A DNA stretch of 42,739 nucleotides, from NCBI GenBank assembly GCA_015057505.1, contig SVEG01000022.1, forward strand, positions 1-42,739. Reading direction: 5' to 3'. Position 1 is the first letter of the stretch. Every line of letters begins with the position of its first letter. The notes beneath the pieces are model-generated. The model did no database searches. It worked only from the letters and a program-made list of their open reading frames with translations, and was not told the origin of the DNA. Positions 23,986 through 34,500 of this stretch are shown one piece after another. Made by a program: the position numbers and the translations under genes. The stretch comes from Lachnospiraceae bacterium. GTDB taxonomy: Bacteria > Bacillota > Clostridia > Lachnospirales > Lachnospiraceae.

Positions 23986-25308
23986 ATGAAGGTCAGTAAA
24001 AGGCTAAAGACGGCGGTCGTAATATGGCTTGCGTCGATGTGCTGCATGTGGGGACTGCTTGCAATGTCCTTTGGCATGTATCTAAAACTGAATAATGAAG
24101 TTGCAGGTATGAAGCAGACGGCCCTTTTGTGGAAAGAGAAGCAGGATGCTTTAGGTAATGCTGTTACAGTGCTTGATAACAGTGAAGCAGATGTGTCGGG
24201 AACGAAGGAGACCGAACAGTCAAAGGATATAAGTCTTAAGGGCGTTGAGGATGATGGTCCGGGTGACAGTGAAGCATCTAAGGCAAATCCTTCTCAGACA
24301 GGAGATGAGCTTCCTAAGGATGAACCGGATTTGGAGAAGATGAAGGAACCTGTTGTGGAAGAATCGAAGGAAGTGTCGTTGTTATTTGCGGGTGATTTGT
24401 TGCTTTCGGGAGCAATTCTCAGGCAGTACGACAAGAGTGAGAAGCAAATAACGGGCCTTACAGTAGAAAGCTTGCTTGATAAGATGAAAACGGCGGATAT
24501 TTTTATGGTGAATCATGAGTTCCCGTTCAGCGACAGAGGTGAGCCTATGCCGAATAAGGAGTATACATTTAGAACATCTCTTGACAGGCTACACCTTCTT
24601 GGCGATTTGGGGATAGATATTGTTTCTCTTGCCAATAATCATGCGCTTGATTATGGCCTTGATGCTCTTATGGATACTTTTACGGCACTTGATGATGCAG
24701 ATGTCAAATATGTCGGTGCCGGCGAGAATCTTGAACGTGCCAAGGCTTTGCAGATAATAGAAAAGGGTGGCAAAAAGATAGGATTTCTCGCAGCTTCGAG
24801 AGTAATTCCGGTTACCAATTGGAATGCTACCGATATTAAGGCAGGTCTGTTTACAACATATGATCCGACAAGACTGCTTGAAGAGATTAAAATTGCTGAT
24901 GCGGAATGTGACTTTTTGGTTGTATATGTTCATTGGGGGCTTGAATATCACGAGACGCCAGAGAAGTATCAGGTGACTATGGCAAAGCAGTATATAGATG
25001 CAGGTGCAGATGCGGTAATAGGAAGCCATCCGCATGTTGTACAGGGCGTGTCATATTATAAGGGCAAGATTATAGCGTATAGTCTTGGTAATTTTATCTT
25101 TGGTAATACGATAAAGCAGGGTATGATGCTTGAACTTACACTTGGTGAAGAGAACGAAGCTAAGGCACAACTTGTTCCGTTTTACTCGCCGGGATTCCAG
25201 CTTCAGGAGATGGCAGAAGAGACAAAACAAGAGTTTTTTAAGTACATAGCGGATATTTCTTTTGATGCTACTGTTGATGAAAATGGATTAATTTTGCCGT
25301 TGCAATAA
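23986..25308 (+). CDS. CapA-family (PGA_cap) membrane-anchored protein
   Basis: A 440-residue protein. One membrane segment near residues 12-32, an acidic low-complexity linker up to about 125, then the CapA/PgsA metallophosphatase-like fold: FAGDLLL with Asp137, NHEFPF, SLANNHALDYG, HWGLEYH, GSHPHVVQG with His348 and His350, and YSLGNFIFG. CapA is needed for poly-gamma-glutamate capsules in Bacillus, but many homologues occur without capsule genes, and there is no capBC here. It is the last gene of the maf operon, with a strong terminator 22 bases later. Confidence 0.85.
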   Translation: MKVSKRLKTAVVIWLASMCCMWGLLAMSFGMYLKLNNEVAGMKQTALLWKEKQDALGNAVTVLDNSEADVSGTKETEQSKDISLKGVEDDGPGDSEASKANPSQTGDELPKDEPDLEKMKEPVVEESKEVSLLFAGDLLLSGAILRQYDKSEKQITGLTVESLLDKMKTADIFMVNHEFPFSDRGEPMPNKEYTFRTSLDRLHLLGDLGIDIVSLANNHALDYGLDALMDTFTALDDADVKYVGAGENLERAKALQIIEKGGKKIGFLAASRVIPVTNWNATDIKAGLFTTYDPTRLLEEIKIADAECDFLVVYVHWGLEYHETPEKYQVTMAKQYIDAGADAVIGSHPHVVQGVSYYKGKIIAYSLGNFIFGNTIKQGMMLELTLGEENEAKAQLVPFYSPGFQLQEMAEETKQEFFKYIADISFDATVDENGLILPLQ

Positions 25309-25328
25309 AATAAAAACAGAGTTATACT
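25300..25328 (+). promoter_or_regulatory. Probable mscS promoter overlapping the end of the capA-like gene
   Basis: TTGCAA (25300-25305), 17 bases, TATACT (25323-25328). The start would be about 25335, inside the terminator hairpin of the upstream operon. The mscS transcript would then lack the first bases of the stem and escape termination. Confidence 0.5.
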
Positions 25329-25330
25329 TA

Positions 25331-25361
25331 CTAACAGGGGAAATTCCCCTGTTAGTTTTTT
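25331..25361 (+). terminator. Terminator of the maf-capA operon
   Basis: CTAACAGGGGAA pairs with TTCCCCTGTTAG around a short loop, followed by TTTTTT. Confidence 0.85.
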
Positions 25362-25383
25362 CAAAAGAAAAGGAGATTTTATT

Positions 25384-26208
25384 ATGCCTGAATTTACAGA
25401 AGAAATGCTTAAAAGCCTCGGCGAGAAGGCGATTAACTTTGGTATTGATATTCTCATTGCCTTAGTTATTTTATTTATCGGAAGAAAGGTTATCAAGTTA
25501 CTTAATAAGCTTGTTAAGAAGATTTTTGACAAAGTTGAACTTGACCTTGGTGTTGAAAAGTTTTTGATGTCACTTATTAATCTTGCACTTTATGCAATTT
25601 TGATTGTTATAATTGCTAAGCAGGTTGGTTTTGATACGGCATCACTTATTACTGTTATCGGTTCTGCGGGTCTTGCAATCGGTCTTGCACTTCAGGGAAG
25701 TCTTTCTAATTTTGCAGGCGGCGTGCTTATTCTTGTACTTAAGCCTTTCCGTGTAGGTGATTATATTGTTGACGGCGGAACAGGTCTTGAAGGCGTTGTT
25801 GAAGATATTGATATTTTCTATACAAAACTTGCTACACCTGATAACAAGAGCGTTTGTATTCCTAACGGTTCACTTTCTAACTCAGGTATTACCAATGTAA
25901 GTGCAAAAGGTAAACGTCGTCTTGATTTTACGGTTGGAATCGGTTATACATCAGATATTAAGCTTGCAAAGAAGCTTATCACAGATGTTATTTCTAAGAG
26001 AGAAAAGGTTCTTAAAGATGAGGATGTTACAGTATTCGTAGGCAACCTTGGTGAGAGCTCGGTAGATATCGGTTTCAGATGCTGGGTTAACGGCGCAGAT
26101 TACTGGACAGAGAAGTGGGAGATTCTTGAGGAAGTTAAGCTTACATTTGATGCTAACGGAATTGAGATACCTTTCAATCAGCTCGATGTTCATATGAAGA
26201 ATTCATAA
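25384..26208 (+). CDS. mscS: Small-conductance mechanosensitive channel
   Basis: A 274-residue MscS-family channel that releases solutes on osmotic down-shock. Three membrane segments are at about 18-40, 62-80 and 92-115, and the pore-lining third helix is Ala/Gly rich (GSAGLAIGLALQGSLSNFAGG). The VGDYIVDGG loop and the beta domain follow. AAAGGAG precedes ATG 25384. It is monocistronic, between its own promoter and a bidirectional terminator. Confidence 0.92.
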   Translation: MPEFTEEMLKSLGEKAINFGIDILIALVILFIGRKVIKLLNKLVKKIFDKVELDLGVEKFLMSLINLALYAILIVIIAKQVGFDTASLITVIGSAGLAIGLALQGSLSNFAGGVLILVLKPFRVGDYIVDGGTGLEGVVEDIDIFYTKLATPDNKSVCIPNGSLSNSGITNVSAKGKRRLDFTVGIGYTSDIKLAKKLITDVISKREKVLKDEDVTVFVGNLGESSVDIGFRCWVNGADYWTEKWEILEEVKLTFDANGIEIPFNQLDVHMKNS

Positions 26209-26235
26209 GAATTGTAGCAACTAACATTAAATAAA

Positions 26236-26286
26236 AACGGTGTAAAGTCTTTTACTAAGTTATCAGACTTTACACCGTTATTTTTT
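26236..26286. terminator. Bidirectional terminator between mscS and argH
   Basis: A 15-bp perfect stem, AACGGTGTAAAGTCT (26236-26250) with AGACTTTACACCGTT (26265-26279), flanked by ATAAAA on the left and ATTTTTT on the right. The plus-strand T-run overlaps the argH stop codon. Confidence 0.85.
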
Positions 26287-27658
26287 ACTTCAAGTAATCT
26301 TTATAAATAGCAATAACCTTCTTCATGGCATCCTTGCCGGGAGCACCGATGGTTACACGTTTTTCAACGCAAGTGCGTATTGAAATTGCTTCGTAGATAT
26401 CCTCTTCGAATGCGGGACAAATCTTCTTATATTCGTCAAGCGGAAGCTTGTCAAGCGGAATATCCTTTTCGATGCACATAAGAACAAGCTGACCTACGAT
26501 GCCGTGTGCATCTCTGAACGGTACGCCGTGGTTAACAAGGTAGTCTGCAACATCTGTAGCGTTAGTGAAACCGTTCTTTGCGCTTTCTTCCATAACGTCC
26601 TTGTTAAAATGTGTTGTAGCAAGCATTCCGGTGAAAAGTTTGATGCAACCCTTTGTTGTATCTATGGCATCAAAGGTAAATTCCTTGTCTTCCTGCATAT
26701 CTTTGTTGTAAGCGAGAGGAAGTCCCTTCATGGTAGTGAGAAGAGAAACAAGCGCACCGTACACACGGCCTGTCTTACCTCTTACAAGCTCTGCAATATC
26801 AGGATTCTTCTTCTGGGGCATGATAGAGCTTCCTGTACTGTAAGCGTCATCAAGCTCAATAAAACGATATTCATTGGAATTCCAGATAATAAATTCCTCG
26901 CAGAAACGGCTTAAGTGCATCATAATCGTTGAAAAAGCAGAAAGCATCTCGATAAGATAATCTCTGTCGGCAACCGAATCCATGCTGTTTAAAGTAGCGC
27001 AGTCAAAGTTAAGGAGAGAAGCGGTATATTCGCGGTCAAGCGGATATGTAGTGCCTGCAAGTGCTCCCGAACCGATGGGAGAAGTATTCATTCTCTTAAT
27101 AATGTCTGCGATTCTTGAACGGTCACGTTTAAACATCTCAAAATATGCGCCCATATGATGTGCGAGTGTAATAGGCTGAGCCTTCTGAAGATGAGTAAAA
27201 CCGGGCATGTAAGTCTCTGTGTTCTCGTCCATTATCTTAAGAATAGTCTCTAGCAAATCCTTAAGTAAAGCGTCAGTTTCTTTAAGCTCATCTCTTGTAT
27301 ATAGCTTCATGTCAAGAGCAACCTGGTCATTACGGCTTCTGCCTGTATGAAGCTTCTTGCCGACATTGCCGATTCTCTCGATAAGGTGCGCCTCAACGAA
27401 GCTGTGAATATCCTCGTGTTCAGAATTGTCTAAATCAAGAATATCATTATCGATATCAGATAAAATTCCTTTAAGTCCCTTAATAATCTCGTCGCGTTCT
27501 GCGTCTGTAAGTATCTGCTGTTTTGCAAGCATCGTTACGTGAGCGATGCTACCCTCAATATCCTGACGGTAAAACTTTCTGTCAAAGGATAAGGATGCAT
27601 TAAAGTTATGTACGAGCTGATTAGTTTCTTTAGTGAAGCGTCCGCCCCATAATTTCAT
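26285..27658 (-). CDS. argH: Argininosuccinate lyase
   Basis: A 457-residue enzyme that splits argininosuccinate to arginine and fumarate. It has the N-terminal [33 protein letters not shown] with the conserved His, and the signature [12 protein letters not shown] carrying the catalytic Ser loop. The length is normal. GAGGAAAC lies just before ATG 27658. Upstream on the minus strand a TATACT (27704-27709) with TTGTGG 19 bases away may be its promoter. argG is not in the window, so argH stands alone here. Confidence 0.95.
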   Translation of the reverse strand: MKLWGGRFTKETNQLVHNFNASLSFDRKFYRQDIEGSIAHVTMLAKQQILTDAERDEIIKGLKGILSDIDNDILDLDNSEHEDIHSFVEAHLIERIGNVGKKLHTGRSRNDQVALDMKLYTRDELKETDALLKDLLETILKIMDENTETYMPGFTHLQKAQPITLAHHMGAYFEMFKRDRSRIADIIKRMNTSPIGSGALAGTTYPLDREYTASLLNFDCATLNSMDSVADRDYLIEMLSAFSTIMMHLSRFCEEFIIWNSNEYRFIELDDAYSTGSSIMPQKKNPDIAELVRGKTGRVYGALVSLLTTMKGLPLAYNKDMQEDKEFTFDAIDTTKGCIKLFTGMLATTHFNKDVMEESAKNGFTNATDVADYLVNHGVPFRDAHGIVGQLVLMCIEKDIPLDKLPLDEYKKICPAFEEDIYEAISIRTCVEKRVTIGAPGKDAMKKVIAIYKDYLK

Positions 27659-27854
27659 GTTGTTTCCTCTTTTCTGTTTGTAATAAATATTTATGCTAGA
27701 AATAGTATATCATAAAAAAATAAAATTTCCACAAGAACTTATTACTTTAGTATGATTGCTAATATTTTGCATAGTGATAGAATATAAGTGTTGTTTGTGG
27801 GAAAAGCAAATTAGTAATATTTTTAGGGAGTACATAATTGAGAGGAGTAAAGTA

Positions 27855-28607
27855 ATGAAAAAATTAGTATTAATGCTTAGCATGGTAGCAGTTCTTTCGA
27901 TAACTGCCTGTGCGGGCGAGGACGCACAGGAGACAACGACTCATAGTGAGGATGCCGTGACGACCGGAAATAGTATGGAACAAGTAGAAGTTTCGTACGA
28001 GGGAGAGTACTATAGTTTTGATACGGATGAGCCCAATCTTCAAATTCAGAAGAATGATGACGGAACATATAATATCGAAATCGGTATTTTCAGAATTACT
28101 ACGTTATACTGTACAGGGCAGATGACGGAGTATGGTATTGAGTTTAAGGAGAAAGATGAAGACTGGGTTGTATACGGGAAAATTACTTTTGAGGATGATA
28201 TTGCCACGGTGACGATTACAAGCCCCGATTGGATTGATGGTATTACGGAATATAAATACCGTAAAGTATCAGATATACCGTTTGAGTCGCGTAGAAAACT
28301 GACGGACGAGGAAAAAAGCATGTATGTTGGAAAGTATAAGGATTCAGCCACGGGAGAAGTTAATCTCGAAATTCAGATAAAAGAAGATGATGCTGAAAGA
28401 TGCCAACTTCAAATTGTTATACCAAGGATTGCATCATTTGATGTGGAAGGACATTTTACTGCACAAGGGATTGTGTTCTACGTTTACGAATACGATTTAA
28501 GTGTTGACGGAAGAATAACGCTGGATGGAGATATAGCTACAGTATCAATTGAGAGTCCCGATTGGATTGATGATATTACTGATTATAAATATTATAAAGT
28601 AACCTAA
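27855..28607 (+). CDS. Lipoprotein with two tandem copies of a beta-rich domain
   Basis: A 250-residue protein with a lipoprotein signal (lipobox ITAC, Cys19) and a Thr/Glu-rich linker. Two homologous domains follow, residues about 48-139 and 157-250. Each has YxGxY...NLxIQ...IxIxRI and ends in ITSPDWIDxITxYKYxKV. The matching ends SPDWIDGITEYKYRKVS and SPDWIDDITDYKYYKVT make the duplication certain. Function is unknown; small extracytoplasmic ligand-binding folds look like this. The start 27855 follows AGAGGAG. A weak promoter (TTGCTA 27756-27761, 16 bases, TAGAAT 27778-27783) may drive it. It is monocistronic with its own terminator. Confidence 0.8.
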   Translation: MKKLVLMLSMVAVLSITACAGEDAQETTTHSEDAVTTGNSMEQVEVSYEGEYYSFDTDEPNLQIQKNDDGTYNIEIGIFRITTLYCTGQMTEYGIEFKEKDEDWVVYGKITFEDDIATVTITSPDWIDGITEYKYRKVSDIPFESRRKLTDEEKSMYVGKYKDSATGEVNLEIQIKEDDAERCQLQIVIPRIASFDVEGHFTAQGIVFYVYEYDLSVDGRITLDGDIATVSIESPDWIDDITDYKYYKVT

Positions 28608-28626
28608 GGGGAATTGTTAATTGTGT

Positions 28627-28667
28627 AGTGTCTTAGAATTTGTTATAGTTCTAAGACACTTTTTTTA
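28627..28667 (+). terminator. Terminator after the duplicated-domain lipoprotein
   Basis: AGTGTCTTAGAA (28627-28638) pairs perfectly with TTCTAAGACACT (28649-28660), followed by seven T. Confidence 0.9.
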
Positions 28668-28706
28668 TTTTGTGGTAGTTTCAAGATTTAATTTTGCATA
28701 TATTTA

Positions 28707-28715
28707 TGATATAAT
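28707..28715 (+). promoter_or_regulatory. Extended -10 promoter of the deoB-pdp operon
   Basis: TGATATAAT is a perfect extended -10. The -35 position (TTTAAT, 28687-28692) is weak. The predicted start near 28722 gives a leader of about 195 bases before deoB. Confidence 0.55.
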
Positions 28716-28734
28716 GTCCGATAAGGGCAGAGAA

Positions 28735-28791
28735 AAATAGTTGCAGAATCAGATGATGAGCTTGCTCAGTTATCTGACTCTGCAACTATTT
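28735..28791 (+). promoter_or_regulatory. Long hairpin in the deoB leader
   Basis: AAATAGTTGCAGA (28735-28747) pairs with TCTGCAACTATTT (28779-28791) and, after a single A/C mismatch, TCAGAT pairs with ATCTGA. The loop holds a further GAGC/GCTC pair. No T-run follows directly, so it is not a plain terminator. It could be an RNA-level control element of the salvage operon. Confidence 0.6.
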
Positions 28792-28905
28792 GGCGAGCGA
28801 AGCGACCGAGAAAAGCCGTAGGATTTTCGAGGCTCTGCCCAAGAAAAGCAGACAAGAGAGCGCGAAGCACGTGTTTGCGAGTATATTTGTAAACAAGAGA
28901 AGGGA
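28792..28905 (+). other. Non-coding GC-richer stretch resembling a dispersed intergenic element
   Basis: Between the hairpin and deoB lies a segment with repeated GCGAAGC-type words and a short stem GAAAAGCC/GGATTTTC with loop GTA near 28810-28828. The 12-mer GAGGCTCTGCCC at 28829-28840 recurs at 35080-35091 just after nifJ. No ORF with a start and ribosome site is visible. Confidence 0.35.
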
Positions 28906-28917
28906 ATGGCTGTGATT

Positions 28918-30093
28918 ATGAGAAGAGTAATATGGATTGTACTTGACAGCGTAGGCATGGGGGAATTGCCGGATGCGGATAAATACGGTGACGTGGGAAG
29001 TAACACGCTTGGCAACATAGCGAAGATGCGTCCCATGGCGCTTGATAATATGAGAAAGCTTGGCCTTGGCAATATCGATGGAATGAAAAATATTAAGCCT
29101 GTGAAGGCGCCGATTGGTTGTTACGGAAGACTTGCTGAGATTTCGCAGGGCAAAGATACTACAACCGGCCACTGGGAGATGGTAGGTGTTGTGTCAGAGA
29201 ATCCTGCCCCGACATATCCCGACGGTTTCCCGAAGGAGGTCATAGACGCATTTTGCAAGGCGGCAAAGATAGACGGTGTTCTTGCGAACTGTGTGGCTTC
29301 GGGTACGGAGATAATTAAGAGACTCGGCGAGGAGCATATGAGAACAGGTAAGCCAATAGTATACACCTCTGCTGACAGCGTATTTCAGATTGCGGCACAC
29401 GAGGAGGTTATTCCTGTACCGCGTCTGTATGAAATCTGCGAAGCAGCAAGGGAGATTCTTACGGGTGAGCATGCTGTCGGACGAGTTATAGCAAGACCGT
29501 TTGTCGGTAAGAGTGCGGCGGATTTTACGCGTACATCAAACAGACGTGATTTTTCGCTTGTTCCGCCAAAATATAGTTTGCTTACAAGACTTACGGATGC
29601 AGGTGTTCCCGTGTATGCAGTCGGCAAGATAGAAGATATTTTCTGCGGTGAAGGAATTACCGAAGCGGTGCATACTAAGGACAACAACGACGGAATCGAT
29701 AAGACGCTTGAGTATATGGATAAAGCAGAGAACGGACTGATTTTCACTAATCTTGTTGAGACAGACATGGTATATGGTCACAGGAATGATGTGGAGGGTT
29801 ACGCAGGATGCGTCGAGGCATTTGATGCAAGACTTTCCGAGATTATGGACAGACTTAAAAGTGAAGACATTTTAATTATAACTGCGGACCATGGCTGTGA
29901 CCCGACAACGGAGAGCACGGATCATTCAAGAGAATATGTACCGGTGCTTTATTACGGCAAGCTGCTTAAGGAGAATGTGAACTTAAGAACGGGCAAGACT
30001 TTTGCCAACATAGGACAGACAGTCGGCAAGTATCTCGGTCTTAAAAAAGGTATTCCTGCAGGCAGAAGTTGTCTTACAAGAATTTTGCGTTAG
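28918..30093 (+). CDS. deoB: Phosphopentomutase
   Basis: A 391-residue enzyme interconverting ribose- or deoxyribose-1-phosphate and the 5-phosphates, linking nucleoside breakdown to central carbon metabolism. It has the N-terminal metal-binding [24 protein letters not shown] near residue 83, and the C-terminal [20 protein letters not shown], all family hallmarks of this alkaline-phosphatase-superfamily enzyme. Start: ATG 28918 gives the usual family N-terminus; ATG 28906 is in frame but directly abuts the AAGGGA site. The pdp start is 11 bases downstream, so the two are one operon. Confidence 0.94.
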   Translation: MRRVIWIVLDSVGMGELPDADKYGDVGSNTLGNIAKMRPMALDNMRKLGLGNIDGMKNIKPVKAPIGCYGRLAEISQGKDTTTGHWEMVGVVSENPAPTYPDGFPKEVIDAFCKAAKIDGVLANCVASGTEIIKRLGEEHMRTGKPIVYTSADSVFQIAAHEEVIPVPRLYEICEAAREILTGEHAVGRVIARPFVGKSAADFTRTSNRRDFSLVPPKYSLLTRLTDAGVPVYAVGKIEDIFCGEGITEAVHTKDNNDGIDKTLEYMDKAENGLIFTNLVETDMVYGHRNDVEGYAGCVEAFDARLSEIMDRLKSEDILIITADHGCDPTTESTDHSREYVPVLYYGKLLKENVNLRTGKTFANIGQTVGKYLGLKKGIPAGRSCLTRILR

Positions 30094-30104
30094 AGGTGAA
30101 TATT

Positions 30105-31430
30105 ATGAGAATGTATGACCTGATTATGAAAAAGCGTAACGGCGGAGCTCTTACAAAAGAAGAGATTTTTTATATGATAAATGAGTACACAAACGGCAAT
30201 ATACCGGACTATCAGATGTCTGCATTTATGATGGCAGTATATTTTAAGGGAATGACGGAAGAGGAGACCGTTAATCTTACGATGGCGATGGCGGAGAGCG
30301 GCGACATGATGGATTTGTCGTCTATTGACGGTCTTAAGGCGGACAAGCATAGTACCGGCGGTGTCGGTGACAAGATTTCACTCGTGCTCGGACCCATGGT
30401 TGCGGCACTCGGCGTGCCCGTTGCCAAGATGTCGGGAAGAGGTCTCGGACATACCGGCGGAACAATTGATAAGCTTGAGAGCTTTCCGGGATTTTCAACT
30501 TCGCTTACTACGGAGAAATTCATAGAAAATGTTAATAGAATTAAAATTGCGATTGCAGGACAGACAGCAAATCTTGCACCTGCAGATAAGAAGCTTTATG
30601 CGCTTAGGGATGTTACCGCAACGGTTGATAATATTTCACTTATAGCAAGCAGTATCATGAGCAAAAAACTGGCTTCCGGAAGTGATGCGATAGTGCTTGA
30701 CGTCAAGACGGGCAACGGTGCATTTATGAAGACGGAAGCGGATGCCGTTGCGCTTGCAAGGGAGATGGTTCAGATTGGAACAGGCGCAGGACGTAACACA
30801 GTTGCGATTATTTCAGATATGAACCAGCCGCTTGGATTTGCTGTCGGCAATGCACTCGAGGTTAAGGAAGCTATAGACACCCTTAAGGGTGAAGGTCCTG
30901 CGGATTTACTTGAACTTGCGGTTGTGCTCGGAACTTATATGCTTCTTGGCGTTAAACGTTTTACGGATGAAGAGAAAGCAAGAGCGGCACTTTATAAGAC
31001 GATAGAAGACGGCAGTGCGCTTAAGAAGCTCGAAGAGTTCGTTGAGGCACAGGGAGGCAACCCGGAGGCAGTGCGCAATCAGGACCTTCTTCCGAAGGCA
31101 AGTATCGTCATGGAGATAAAGGCGCAGGAAGACGGCTTTGTCGAAAAAATTGAGACTGATGAGATTGGAGTTGTATCACTTATTCTCGGAGGGGGTCGTG
31201 AGACCAAGGAGAGCGACATTGATTTGTCGGTCGGTGTCGTTATCAAGAAAAAAATCGGTGATGCCGTTGAAAAAGGGGAGACGGTTGCCGTACTTCACGG
31301 CAATGACCTTAAGAAAATGGAGCAGGCAAAGGAGCGTTTTATGGCGGCTTATACATTCTCAAAGAGTCCTGTTACAAGGGATGCACTCGTAAAATGGATA
31401 ATAAGTGATAAGGGAACCAAGAAATATTGA
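30105..31430 (+). CDS. pdp: Pyrimidine-nucleoside phosphorylase
   Basis: A 441-residue enzyme splitting uridine, thymidine or deoxyuridine with phosphate into base and pentose-1-phosphate, the substrate of DeoB. It has DxKHSTGGVGDKISLVLGP (phosphate and substrate loop), KMSGRGLGHTGGTIDKLES and SDMNQPLG. Gly/Lys-rich C-terminal alpha/beta domain is present, and length is normal. The start ATG 30105 is set by GAGGTG at 30093-30098, overlapping the deoB stop. It could also be called deoA; the Firmicute enzyme usually has broad pyrimidine specificity. Confidence 0.93.
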   Translation: MRMYDLIMKKRNGGALTKEEIFYMINEYTNGNIPDYQMSAFMMAVYFKGMTEEETVNLTMAMAESGDMMDLSSIDGLKADKHSTGGVGDKISLVLGPMVAALGVPVAKMSGRGLGHTGGTIDKLESFPGFSTSLTTEKFIENVNRIKIAIAGQTANLAPADKKLYALRDVTATVDNISLIASSIMSKKLASGSDAIVLDVKTGNGAFMKTEADAVALAREMVQIGTGAGRNTVAIISDMNQPLGFAVGNALEVKEAIDTLKGEGPADLLELAVVLGTYMLLGVKRFTDEEKARAALYKTIEDGSALKKLEEFVEAQGGNPEAVRNQDLLPKASIVMEIKAQEDGFVEKIETDEIGVVSLILGGGRETKESDIDLSVGVVIKKKIGDAVEKGETVAVLHGNDLKKMEQAKERFMAAYTFSKSPVTRDALVKWIISDKGTKKY

Positions 31431-31468
31431 TTTTTAAATCGATTTTTCATATATTTGTCATTGAATTA

Positions 31469-31496
31469 TTGACAAAAATGTATTAGAATGTATAGT
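31469..31496 (+). promoter_or_regulatory. nifJ promoter
   Basis: Consensus TTGACA (31469-31474), 16 bases, TATAGT (31491-31496), with an AT-rich leader and AGGAGG at 31532-31537. It is strong, as expected for a highly expressed fermentation enzyme. Confidence 0.7.
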
Positions 31497-31544
31497 GGTC
31501 GTTTTAATAGTTTATTTTATTTAATTTATATAGGAGGAATTAAG

Positions 31545-34500
31545 ATGGCAAGAAAAATGAAAACCATGGATGGAAATACAGCCGCAGCTCATGTGTCATA
31601 TGCGTTTACTGATGTTGCAGCTATCTATCCCATCACACCTTCTTCACCTATGGCTGACTACACAGATATGTGGTCTACACAGGGAAGAAAGAACATCTTC
31701 GGACACACAGTATTATTGTCTGAGATGCAGTCTGAGGCCGGTGCAGCAGGTGCTGTTCACGGTTCATTACAGGCAGGTGCTTTAACAACAACTTATACAG
31801 CATCACAGGGCTTATTACTCATGATCCCGAACATGTATAAGATCGCAGGTGAGTTATTACCGGGCGTTATTAACGTAACAGCACGTGCTTTAGCAAGCCA
31901 TGCATTATCAATCTTCGGAGATCATTCTGATATTTATGCATGTCGTCAGACAGGTTTCGCTATGCTCTGTTCAAGTAATGTACAGGAGGTTATGGATTTA
32001 GGTGCAGTAGCTCACTTGACAGCTATTGAAGGTAAAGTTCCTTTCATGCACTTCTTTGATGGTTTCCGTACATCACACGAGCTTCAGAAGATCGAAATCT
32101 GGGACTATGATGATTTAGCAGAGATGTGCAACATGGAAGCAGTAGAAGCTTTCCGTGCTAATGCACTTAACCCCGAGCATCCTATCCAGAGAGGTACAGC
32201 TCAGAACCCTGATATCTTCTTCCAGGCAAGAGAAGCTTGTAACAAGTACTATGATGCAGTTCCTGAGATTGCTCAGATGTATATGGACAAGGTTAATGCT
32301 AAGATCGGAACAGATTACAAGTTATTCAACTACTACGGTGCTGCTGATGCAGAGAGCGTAATCGTTGCTATGGGTTCAGTTTGTGATACAATTGATGAGA
32401 CAATCGATTTCTTATTGGCTCGCGGTGAGAAGGTCGGCGTTATCAAAGTTCGTCTTTACAGACCTTTCTCAGCTAAGCACTTAATCGATGCTATCCCTGC
32501 TACTGTTAAGAGAATCAGTGTTCTTGACAGAACAAAAGAGCCGGGTGCTCTCGGAGAGCCGTTATACCTTGACGTTGTTGCTGCACTTAAGGGCACAAAG
32601 TTCAACGATATTCCTGTATACTCAGGACGTTACGGACTTGGTTCAAAGGATACAACTCCTGCACAGATTATTTCTGTATTCAATAACACAGAGAAGGCTA
32701 AATTTACAATCGGTATCGTTGATGATGTAACAAACCTTTCACTTGATATCAAGGAGAACCCTGTTACAGCTCCCGACGGAACAACAGCTTGTAAGTTCTG
32801 GGGTCTTGGTGCAGACGGTACAGTTGGTGCTAACAAGAACTCTATCAAGATTATCGGTGACCACACAGACAAGTATGCTCAGGCATATTTTGATTATGAC
32901 TCTAAGAAGTCAGGTGGTGTTACAATTTCACACTTACGTTTCGGCGATAAGAAGATTAAGTCTACATACTTAATCAACCAGGCTGATTTTGTAGCATGTC
33001 ATACACCTGCTTACGTAAGAAAATACAACATGGTACAGGATTTGAAGGACGGCGGTACATTCCTTCTTAACTGTTCATGGGATATGGAAGAGCTTGAGAA
33101 GCACTTGCCCGGACAGGCTAAGCGTTACATGGCTCAGCACAATATTAAGTTCTATACAATCGACGGTATCAAGATTGGTAAGGAAGTAGGACTTGGCGGA
33201 CGTATCAATACAATCCTCCAGGCAGCTTTCTTCAAGCTTGCTAATATTATTCCGATTGACGATGCAGTTAAATACATGAAGGATGCTGCTACAGCTTCTT
33301 ACTCAAAGAAGGGTGAGGACATCGTTAAGATGAACCACACAGCTATCGATCGTGGTGTTGAAGGTGTCGTTGAGATTAAGGTTCCCGCTGAATGGGCTAA
33401 CGCTCAGGATGAAGACCTTACAACAAAGGCTACAGTAGGTACAGAAGACGTTCTTAAGTATGTTAACGGCGTTCAGGCTAAGATTAATATGCAGGATGGT
33501 AACAGCTTGCCTGTATCAGCTTTCCTTGATTATGTAGATGGTTCTACACCTTCAGGTTCAGCTGCATACGAGAAGCGTGGTGTTGCAATCGATGTTCCTT
33601 CATGGAATCCGGATGCATGTTTACAGTGTAACCTCTGTGCATATGTATGTCCTCACGCTGCTATCCGTCCGGTAGCTATGACAGCTGAGGCAGCTGCTAA
33701 TGCTCCTGAAGGCGCTAAGATGGCAGATCTTAAGGGTGTAGCAGATAAGAAGTTTGCTATGACTGTATCAGTTCTTGACTGTACAGGATGTGGCTCATGT
33801 GTTAACGTTTGTCCTGAAGTTAAGGGTACAAAGGCTCTTACAATGGTTGGACTTGAGACAACACTTGATGCTCAGAAGATGTTTGATTACGGTGTAACAG
33901 TTGACACACCTGTTGATGTTCTTGAGAAATTCAAGGCAACAACACCTAAGGGAAGCCAGTTCAACCAGCCGCTCCTTGAGTTCTCAGGCGCTTGTGCAGG
34001 TTGTGGTGAGACACCTTATGCTAAGTTAATCACACAGTTATTCGGTGACAGAATGTATATCTCCAATGCTACGGGTTGTTCATCAATCTGGGGCGGTTCA
34101 TCACCTTCTAACCCTTACACCAAGAATAAAGAAGGCAAGGGACCGGCTTGGGCTAACTCATTGTTCGAGGATAACGCAGAGTACGGTTTTGGTATGCAGA
34201 TGGCTCAGAAGGCTCTTCGTAACCGTGTTGTAGCGGCTGCTAAGAACTTACTTGAGGTTGCTGAGAAGGAAGACGTTAAGGCTGCTCTTACAGAGTACAT
34301 CGAGACAATCGATTCTTCAACACTTAACGGACCTGCTACCAAGAAGATGATTGCTGCTTTGGAAGCTTGCGATTGCGACAATGCAGACAGAGCATACATC
34401 TTAAAGAACAAAGATTTCGCAGCTAAGAAGTCACAGTGGATCTTCGGTGGTGACGGTTGGGCATATGATATCGGTTTCGGTGGTGTTGACCACGTACTTG

